Positions 1-5,118 of a stretch of 6,778 bases of DNA are shown piece by piece. The notes below the pieces were generated by a model that made no database searches, was not told the DNA's origin, and saw only the letters and a list, made by a program, of their open reading frames with translations. The DNA comes from Clostridia bacterium. Lineage in GTDB: Bacteria > Bacillota > Clostridia > Peptostreptococcales > Anaerovoracaceae. The position numbers were made by a program, and so were the translations under genes. The stretch's first letter is position 1. Each line of letters starts with the position of its first letter. The DNA lies in NCBI GenBank assembly GCA_024682015.1, contig JAIKZT010000156.1, positions 1-6,778 on the forward strand. The letters run 5' to 3'.

Positions 1-905
1 AGCTGGTCGATCTCGGAGACGAGGAACACCGGCATCAGCTGGTACGGAATGCCCAGCAGGTCCGGGAAGCCCGCCATGATCTGGCCCATGGTCATCTCGT
101 CGAACAGGACGACCTTCTTGTTCAGCTCGGCGCTGTTGCCGTTCTTCGCGTCGCACTTGGCCAGGAACACGAGGTTCTCGGCCACGTAGCGGAAGATGTC
201 GTAGATCATGAGGTGGCTCATCTTCAGAGCGGAGCCCTTCTGGCCGAGCGTGTTCTTATCCATGAACCCCACGCAGCACATGTAGCTGATCATCCAGCGG
301 TAGTGGAACGTGGCGTTCAGCGCGGGCACGATGTCCTTGGAGAACGTCCCCAGCAGCATGCCCAACATGCGCAGCCACTCCCAGAAGTCGTAGGCGGTAT
401 CCTTCGCGCCGCGCCACTCCCTTCTGACGGTCGCCATGCAGCCGGAGCGATACAGCTTGCCGAGATGCTTTTCGCCGTGCAGGAAGATGTCCTTTCTCTC
501 GGCGGGGGTCATGGCCGCGAGTTCTTCGTATTCGGCCCTGATGCGGGCGAAGTCCGCGGCGAAGCCGTTCTTCTGACGCAGCAGGAATTCCTTCCAGTCC
601 GTCTCCTTGAACAGCTCCAGGATGATGCCGCCCACTTCCTTCAAGTTGTCTCCCTGAGCCTTCCAGTCCATGTTGTCCTTCGCCTTGAAGAAGGCGGGAT
701 TGGGATAGACGGCCTTCTTTTCGAACTTGGGAAGAGAGATCTTCGGCAGTTTGTCCTTGGACAGGGTCACCTTCGGCAGTTTGACTTTCGGCAGGTTCAC
801 CTTGGGCAGGTTGACAGCGGGAAGTTTTATGTTAGGCATGCGCATCGGCGGAAGGTCGTTCAGCTTGTCGAGGCCTCTGCCGACCGTATTCATGATGTCT
901 ACCAT
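1..905 (-). CDS. Second large HgdB/BcrC-family protein with LPKV-repeat tail (3' part missing)
   Basis: An open frame starts at ATG 905-903 and runs off the window after 301 codons without a stop. GGAGG at 916-912 gives a 6-nt spacer and is itself encoded by the last codons (G-G-R-S) of the upstream gene, whose TAA abuts this ATG. Residues 1-21 are followed by eight pentapeptides of the LPKVx type (23-62). A helical, charged region (about 63-155) comes next. REWRGAKDT (162-170) begins a domain that runs collinearly with residues 50-178 of the 544-residue protein, sharing REWRG-x-KDT and YRW. At the window edge, IPYQLMPVF (286-294) matches IPLQMIPYF there, so the HgdB-like core is just beginning. 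By that alignment the complete protein would be about 650 residues. None of the core cluster cysteines lies in the visible part. The homology to its paralogue is clear by eye; the catalytic assignment is inherited from it. Confidence 0.72.
   Translation of the reverse strand, partial: MVDIMNTVGRGLDKLNDLPPMRMPNIKLPAVNLPKVNLPKVKLPKVTLSKDKLPKISLPKFEKKAVYPNPAFFKAKDNMDWKAQGDNLKEVGGIILELFKETDWKEFLLRQKNGFAADFARIRAEYEELAAMTPAERKDIFLHGEKHLGKLYRSGCMATVRREWRGAKDTAYDFWEWLRMLGMLLGTFSKDIVPALNATFHYRWMISYMCCVGFMDKNTLGQKGSALKMSHLMIYDIFRYVAENLVFLAKCDAKNGNSAELNKKVVLFDEMTMGQIMAGFPDLLGIPYQLMPVFLVSEIDQ
720..839 (-). repeat. Eight degenerate 15-bp tandem repeats encoding LPKVx pentapeptides
   Basis: Within the partial large gene, codons 23-62 read as eight consecutive pentapeptides: MPNIK, LPAVN, LPKVN, LPKVK, LPKVT, LSKDK, LPKIS, LPKFE. 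The consensus is L-P-K-(V/I)-polar. At DNA level the 15-bp units are recognisably related but diverged (for example CTGCCGAAAGTCAAA and CTGCCGAAGGTGACC), mostly at third positions. This points to an old duplication with the peptide pattern kept by selection. The alternation of Leu/Val with Pro and Lys suggests an extended basic tail rather than a helix. Confidence 0.8.
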
Positions 906-2105
906 TTAGCTCCTCCCTCCTTTCATCTGATGGATCTTCTTGATCTCGAGCGACTCCACGAACGCCTGGAAGCGCGTGCGCAGCTGGCCGGAAGCCTTGG
1001 CGTTGTAGACTCTGTCGATGGAGAGGACGGGCCAGCCCATCTCTTCGCTCATGATGTGCGACACGAGCGCTCTCTCAAAGCCCCAGAAATCGCAGTACTT
1101 CATCTGTTCGTAGACGATGCCGTCCGCGCGGAACTCCCGCGCGAGCCTGTCGGCTGTCTGCCTGCGCTGCGCCACCTTCTCGTCGGAGATGTACCGCGCG
1201 CATTCGGACAGTTCCATGTACCGGCGGCAGATCTGGTCGAGCGCCGGCATGTCGTCTCTCAGTTCGATCACCTCTCTGCCGGGCGTTGACCCGAAGCAGA
1301 AACGGTCGGACACGACGAGCGCGCCGCATTCCTCCAGAAGCTTCGTGAAGCCCGGATCGTCGATCTCGGAACCCACGACGGCGACTCTGGCGCGGAACGC
1401 CGGCTTCGCGTCGGGCTGGCGCGTCTTCAGCTCTTCAAGCGTCTCGCGCAGGTAAGGCAGGATGAGCCGCTTGGGGCAGGTGTAGCTGACGAGGTTGATG
1501 ATGTGGAATTCGTACCCCGTAATGACCGGATTGTCGGCCTTGCGCATCTCGGACATCTCCTGAATGATGCGGCAGACCTCGTTGTGCTCTTCAACGGCTT
1601 TGCGGATCGCTGCGTCGGACACGTCCACGCCGTAGCTTTCGTGCATCACGTCCAGCAGGCGGATCTGCATCTGCTTGACGTACGAACGGACCGTATAATC
1701 CTCGATCTTGTACGGCATGTCCGTATGCGTGACGAAAAAGTGCGGCTTCTCGTTCATCTTGAGGATCTCGAAGTGCTCGTAGAAACGGTTCATCATCGAG
1801 CAGGCGTCCACGCCGGCCAGGCCGTCCAGGAAATTGAAACCGCCCTCTATGCCTCTTTCCACCAGCGCTCTCGCGAATTCGCAGGTGTAGTTGGACATGT
1901 AGTAGGTGGCGATGTCGATGGACCCCGTGCGCGGCGCGCGCAGACGGACGGAGAAGCAGTTGTCCACGTTGAGAAGCACTTCGGGAATGTGATAACAGGT
2001 GTAGCCGATGGCGAGTCCGCCCTCGGCCTTCGCCTTCTCGACGAGTTCGTTATCGGCATTCTCCAGCAGGTCTTCGAAGTAGATCAGATGCTTCAGATCT
2101 TTCAA
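906..2105 (-). CDS. 2-hydroxyacyl-CoA dehydratase / benzoyl-CoA reductase family subunit (HgdB/BcrC-like)
   Basis: This 399-residue protein has the usual length and full motif order of the HgdB/BcrC family. AIGYTCYHIPEVLLNV (32-47) is the start of the first Rossmann-like half. It is followed by NYTCEFAR (C75), GVDACSMMNRFYEHF (C102), helices around 160-190, the second half from ARVAVVGSEIDDP (239-251), and GIVYEQMKYCDFWGFE (C338). C75, C102 and C338 match the three cysteines that ligate the [4Fe-4S] cluster in characterised members, so the protein should carry a cluster. SIDRVYNAKASGQLRTRFQAFVE is the typical C-terminal signature. In known enzymes two related subunits pair, and ATP-driven one-electron transfer from an activator starts radical dehydration or reduction of the acyl-CoA. 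It starts at TTG and stops with TAA directly abutting the next ATG (TAAATG), indicating tight coupling. Substrate is not predictable; a double-cubane-cluster type reductase is an alternative within the same superfamily. Confidence 0.88.
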   Translation of the reverse strand: MKDLKHLIYFEDLLENADNELVEKAKAEGGLAIGYTCYHIPEVLLNVDNCFSVRLRAPRTGSIDIATYYMSNYTCEFARALVERGIEGGFNFLDGLAGVDACSMMNRFYEHFEILKMNEKPHFFVTHTDMPYKIEDYTVRSYVKQMQIRLLDVMHESYGVDVSDAAIRKAVEEHNEVCRIIQEMSEMRKADNPVITGYEFHIINLVSYTCPKRLILPYLRETLEELKTRQPDAKPAFRARVAVVGSEIDDPGFTKLLEECGALVVSDRFCFGSTPGREVIELRDDMPALDQICRRYMELSECARYISDEKVAQRRQTADRLAREFRADGIVYEQMKYCDFWGFERALVSHIMSEEMGWPVLSIDRVYNAKASGQLRTRFQAFVESLEIKKIHQMKGGRS

Positions 2106-2113
2106 ATGCGGAA

Positions 2114-2120
2114 CCTCCCT
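2114..2120 (-). promoter_or_regulatory. Shine-Dalgarno that supports a TTG start
   Basis: On the minus strand AGGGAGG occupies 2120-2114, followed by an 8-nt spacer and TTG at 2105-2103. No ATG or GTG of the same frame lies at a better distance. The site therefore fixes TTG as the initiation codon of the 399-residue protein. Confidence 0.75.
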
Positions 2121-2128
2121 TCCTTGCG

Positions 2129-2893
2129 TTACAGTATCTCGAGTTTTTCAAGAGCTTCCGCGGCGCCCCGCATGACGGGCGCATCCTCGGGAAGCTCGAA
2201 TACGCTCAGACCCCGGATATCGTTGGACGCGTGCGCCCTGTCGTCTTCGATCGTCGCCAGGATGGGCACGCCCTCGATGTGGATGTATGCCAGGGCGCCG
2301 GGATCGCTCACCCTGTTGATGATGGCGCCGCAGCGCTCGTACATCACCATTTCGTCGGCCACGCGCTTGATGGTCTGCACCACCTGCGTTCCCTTGCGGG
2401 ACGGGTCGGTGACCAGCACCAGGTGGGTCACCTTCTCCATGACGCGCCGGTTGATCTGCTCGATGCCCGCCTCGCCGTCGATGACGACGTAGTCGAAGTC
2501 TCCCGCCAGCAGGCTGATGACCTCCTTGAGATAGGCGTTGACCTTGCAGTAGCAGCCCGCCCCTTCCGGCCGGCCGATGGCCAGGAACGAGAAGGACCGC
2601 TCCTCGATCAGCGAGTCGATGATGCGGTAGCGGGCCTCGGACAGCATCTCGATGGCCTCCTTGGGCCGGCCGTCCTCCACGCTCGTGACGATGCCCTTGC
2701 GGATGTCGTCCAGCGTCGTCTTCACGTCCACGCCCAGCGCCGTGGAAAGGCCTATGGCCGGGTCCGCGTCGATCGCGAGGATCTTCGCGTCCGGCTTTCT
2801 TTCAGCCAGAAGCCGTACGAACGCGGCGGAGATGGAAGTTTTCCCCACGCCGCCCTTGCCCGATACGGCGATGATCTTTGTCTTATCGTTCAT
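2129..2893 (-). CDS. cooC: CooC/AcsF-type P-loop ATPase (CO dehydrogenase maturation factor family)
   Basis: This 254-residue protein is a MinD/ParA-type (SIMIBI) ATPase with a deviant Walker A, GKGGVGKT (12-19), carrying the signature lysine K13. It has DADP (42-45) as switch I and VVIDGEAG (136-143) with Walker B D139. The last is followed by a GIEQINRR stretch like the E-A-G-x-E-H-x-x-R segment of CooC. GRPEGAGCYCKVN (107-119) contains the CxC pair C114/C116. In characterised CooC, this pair binds Ni or Zn at the dimer interface, and the protein inserts nickel into the CO dehydrogenase C-cluster. All catalytic and metal-binding residues are present. Length is normal for CooC. No CODH (cooS) or acetyl-CoA synthase gene is in the window. 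The gene lies 23 bp before an HgdB/BcrC-family subunit, so the client may be that enzyme instead. A CODH elsewhere in the genome remains possible. Family assignment is strong; the client is inference. Confidence 0.9.
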   Translation of the reverse strand: MNDKTKIIAVSGKGGVGKTSISAAFVRLLAERKPDAKILAIDADPAIGLSTALGVDVKTTLDDIRKGIVTSVEDGRPKEAIEMLSEARYRIIDSLIEERSFSFLAIGRPEGAGCYCKVNAYLKEVISLLAGDFDYVVIDGEAGIEQINRRVMEKVTHLVLVTDPSRKGTQVVQTIKRVADEMVMYERCGAIINRVSDPGALAYIHIEGVPILATIEDDRAHASNDIRGLSVFELPEDAPVMRGAAEALEKLEIL

Positions 2894-3002
2894 GTCTTCT
2901 CTTTTCTAAAGTTCTTCCTAAGCCTGTTTTAGACGCTCCTTGAGCCTGCCGAAGGGGCGCGCAGAAAATGGGACAAGGAACCGTCCCGCTGTCCCAAGCG
3001 CT
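2894..3002 (-). other. htpG-cooC intergenic spacer, no convincing promoter
   Basis: This 109-bp spacer is by far the longest in the window. Besides the palindrome it holds a second short imperfect inverted repeat around 2938-2955 (CCTT, 10-bp centre, AAGG). It also holds a purine-rich stretch (GAGAAG) just before the cooC ATG that may serve as a weak ribosome-binding site. I looked for a -35/-10 pair reading toward cooC. The best -10-like strings (TCTAAA, TTTAGA) have no acceptable -35 at 16-18 bp. Whether cooC and the downstream genes share the htpG transcript or have their own start cannot be decided here. Confidence 0.5.
2969..2996. repeat. REP-like imperfect palindrome between htpG and cooC
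   Basis: A 28-bp element with perfect 7-bp arms: TGGGACA at 2969-2975 and TGTCCCA at 2990-2996. The interior AGGAACCGTCCCGC on the plus strand is only partly self-complementary. Sequences of the form GGGAC(A)-GGAACCGTCCC-TGTCCC recur in intergenic regions of many Clostridia as far as I recall; I could not check this. On the minus strand the second arm is followed by TTTT (2968-2965), so the transcript could form a weak stem-loop with a short U-tract just after the htpG stop. That could give partial termination or protect the 3' end. Only one copy is present in the window. Confidence 0.6.
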
Positions 3003-4886
3003 TTACCACAAACTGCACAGCATGTCCGTGTAGCCGCTGGGATCCTCGATGGGAAGCCCCGCGATCAGCAGCGCCTGGTTATACAGCACCTCGCAGTATT
3101 TCTTCGCCTTGTCCGGGTCGACCGTCATGAGGCGGTCGATGGCGCCGAACGCCGGATGATCCGTGTTGATCTCCAGGATGCGCCTGGCCTTCACGGGCAT
3201 GTCCTGCCCGATGGCCTTGAAGTAGCGCTCCATCTCGAACGTGATGCCGTCCCCGGAGGACAGGCACACGGGGTGCGACTTCAGGCGGGCCGAAGCGACG
3301 ACCTCGTCCACGCGCCCTGCGAGCGTCTTCTGGATGAAGTCCAGCCCTTCGCGGTACAGCGCCTCGTCCTTCTTATCCGGCGGGGTGAGCCCCAGATCGC
3401 CGTCGAGAACGGAGCGGAAAGGCTTGTCCGCATACTTGCGGAACATGTCCGCGATGAATTCGTCCATCTTGTCCGGCAGATACAGGATCTCGTAGCCGCC
3501 GTCCTTCAAGACCTCCGTCTGCGGCAGGCGGTCGATGGCTTCGATCGTGTCGCCGGAGGCGTAGTAGATGTACTTCTGATCCTCCTTCATCCGCGACACA
3601 TATTCGGACAGGAGGGTCAGCCCCTTCTGGGTGTTCGACCAGAACAGGAGCAGATCCTGCAGCTGATCCTGCTTCGCGCCGTAATCCTCCAGCGCGCACA
3701 GCTTCAGCTGGCGGCCGAAGTTCTTAAAGAAGCGCTCGTAGCCTTCCCGGTCGTCCTTCAGCATCTTTTCGAGCTCGCCCCGGACCTTCTTCTCCAGATG
3801 CTCGGAGATGAGCTTCAGCTCCCTTCCCTGCTGCAGCATCTCGCGGGAGATGTTGAGCGAGAGATCCGGAGAATCCACGACGCCCCGCACGAAGTTGAAG
3901 TAGTCCGGCAGCAGCTCCTCGCAGCGGTCCTGGATGAGGATGCCGCTGCTGTACAGCGAAAGCCCGGGCTTAAACGCGTCGGAATAGTAATCCGCCGGCG
4001 CTTTTCCGGGGATGAACAGCAGCGCGTCATAACTGACCCGGCCATCCACGGAGATGGGCAGCACCTTCTGCGGCACGGTCTCGTCGGAATAGGTCTCGGT
4101 ATAGAACCGGTTGTACTCCTCCGGCTTCACTTCCGTCTTGCGGCGCTTCCACAGAGGCACCATGGAGTTGATGGTCTCGTACTCGTAGACTTCCTCGAAC
4201 TTCGGGTCTTCCGGCGTGCTTCCCTCCAGTTCCTTCGGCCGAGGCAGCAGCATGCGGATCGGAAAGCGCACGTAATCGGAGTACTTCTTCACGAGTTTAT
4301 AGATCGGATACTCCCGCACGTAGCGGCTGTATTCGTCCTTCTCCTCGCCGTCCGGCCGGATGTGCAGGATGACGTCCGTGCCCCACTTTTCGCGGCTGGC
4401 AGGCTCAATGGAGAACCCTTCCGCGCCGTCGGAGCTCCAGCGGTGCGCTTCGTCTTCCCCATAGCGGCGGCTGACCACTTCGATGTGATCCGCCACCATG
4501 AAAGCGGAGTAAAAGCCTACGCCGAACTGTCCGATGAGCTGCGCGTCCTCGGCGCCTTCGGCCTTCTCCAGTTTCTCGCGCATGTTCGCGCTGCCGGAAA
4601 ACGCGATGGTGCCCAGGTTTTCCTCCAGTTCCGCCTCGCTCATCCCGATGCCGTTATCGGACACGGTGAGCGTCCTCTTTTCCTTGTCGATCGCCAGGAG
4701 TATCTCGAAATCGCTGCGGCGAAGGCCCACGGACGGATCCGTCAGCGCCAGCAGGCACAGCTTGTCGATGGCGTCGGACGCGTTGGAGATGAGCTCCCGC
4801 AGGAAGATCTCCTTGTTCGTATAGATCGAGTTGACCATCAGATCCAGAAGCCTTCTGGATTCTGCTTTAAATTCTTTCTTTTCCAT
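3003..4886 (-). CDS. htpG: Molecular chaperone HtpG (bacterial Hsp90)
   Basis: This cytosolic ATP-dependent Hsp90 chaperone helps late folding and remodelling of client proteins. At 627 residues it is full length for the family. The N-terminal GHKL ATPase domain shows the expected motifs: ELISNASDAIDK with E31 and N35, DNGIGM (77-82; D77 contacts adenine), an ATP-lid segment TIAFSGSAN (93-101), GQFGVGFYS (119-127), and GTDV (169-172). The lid has IAFSGS where IAKSGT is common. The middle domain contains the SLNISREMLQQ segment, with its catalytic-loop arginine. The protein ends in the C-terminal dimerisation domain and lacks an MEEVD tail, as expected in bacteria. The gene follows the small membrane protein by 9 bp. 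There is no recognisable Shine-Dalgarno before its ATG, which suggests translational coupling. Its place among metalloenzyme genes is unusual, because htpG is normally a stand-alone or heat-shock gene. A dedicated role for these enzymes is inference. Confidence 0.97.
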   Translation of the reverse strand: MEKKEFKAESRRLLDLMVNSIYTNKEIFLRELISNASDAIDKLCLLALTDPSVGLRRSDFEILLAIDKEKRTLTVSDNGIGMSEAELEENLGTIAFSGSANMREKLEKAEGAEDAQLIGQFGVGFYSAFMVADHIEVVSRRYGEDEAHRWSSDGAEGFSIEPASREKWGTDVILHIRPDGEEKDEYSRYVREYPIYKLVKKYSDYVRFPIRMLLPRPKELEGSTPEDPKFEEVYEYETINSMVPLWKRRKTEVKPEEYNRFYTETYSDETVPQKVLPISVDGRVSYDALLFIPGKAPADYYSDAFKPGLSLYSSGILIQDRCEELLPDYFNFVRGVVDSPDLSLNISREMLQQGRELKLISEHLEKKVRGELEKMLKDDREGYERFFKNFGRQLKLCALEDYGAKQDQLQDLLLFWSNTQKGLTLLSEYVSRMKEDQKYIYYASGDTIEAIDRLPQTEVLKDGGYEILYLPDKMDEFIADMFRKYADKPFRSVLDGDLGLTPPDKKDEALYREGLDFIQKTLAGRVDEVVASARLKSHPVCLSSGDGITFEMERYFKAIGQDMPVKARRILEINTDHPAFGAIDRLMTVDPDKAKKYCEVLYNQALLIAGLPIEDPSGYTDMLCSLW

Positions 4887-4895
4887 CAGCGGTTA

Positions 4896-5099
4896 TCAGT
4901 CGTTCGTCGGTTTCGCGCCGTACGGGCGGGTCATCGGATCTCTTCTCTCCATGCTGTCGTAATGCTTCACGAGCGTCGGCTCGACGAACTTGAAGATCGC
5001 CTTGCCGTCCAGGTCGAAGAAGAACACCGCAAAGAGCCCTGCGTAGACCGCGCCGAGAATGCCGCAGATCTTCAGTAACGTTTTCAGTGCTTTTTTCAT
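4896..5099 (-). CDS. Small single-pass membrane protein, function unknown
   Basis: I do not recognise this 67-residue protein. It has a lysine-rich N terminus (K2, K3, K6, K10) and then one hydrophobic segment at about residues 8-28 (LLKICGILGAVYAGLFAVFF). A polar tail follows, beginning DLDGK (29-33) and containing VEPTLVKHYDSM (39-50). The positive N terminus suggests it faces the cytoplasm. There is no lipobox around C12 and no obvious signal-peptidase site, so I read it as a membrane anchor rather than a secreted peptide. Purine-rich sequence (AGAGAGG, then AAGGA) precedes the ATG. It lies 19 bp after the large HgdB-family gene and 9 bp before htpG, so it is almost certainly co-transcribed with both. 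A plausible role, by inference only, is to tether one of the neighbouring enzymes to the membrane. The ordered, charged tail suggests a real protein rather than a chance frame. Confidence 0.7.
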   Translation of the reverse strand: MKKALKTLLKICGILGAVYAGLFAVFFFDLDGKAIFKFVEPTLVKHYDSMERRDPMTRPYGAKPTND

Positions 5100-5118
5100 A
5101 AGTCCTTACCTCTCTGCT

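Noticed and set aside
720..839. A CRISPR array or DNA-binding iteron array
   Set aside because: The 15-bp units are contiguous without spacers, in frame, and diverge at silent positions, so this is a protein repeat.
727..909. A small plus-strand frame with FGSLT-like repeats
   Set aside because: The apparent repeats are the complement of the LPKVx repeats in the minus-strand protein; there is no independent evidence of coding.
213..2492. Long plus-strand open frames over the HgdB-family genes
   Set aside because: They are shadows of the minus-strand genes in GC-rich DNA, with no recognisable motifs and no well-placed ribosome-binding sites.
2129..2893. Assignment as a MinD/ParA partition protein or nitrogenase NifH
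   Set aside because: It shares the deviant Walker A, but it has the CooC-specific CxC and EAG-x-E signatures. It lacks the NifH cluster cysteines and a C-terminal membrane-targeting helix of MinD.
2894..2968. A sigma-70 promoter for cooC
   Set aside because: TCTAAA and TTTAGA are poor -10 matches, and neither has an acceptable -35 at 16-18 bp.
2940..5078. A 712-codon open frame on the plus strand, antisense to htpG
   Set aside because: It lies opposite an unmistakable HtpG. Its translation is low-complexity (rich in R, H, L, V) with no family motif, as expected from the complement of GC-biased codons.
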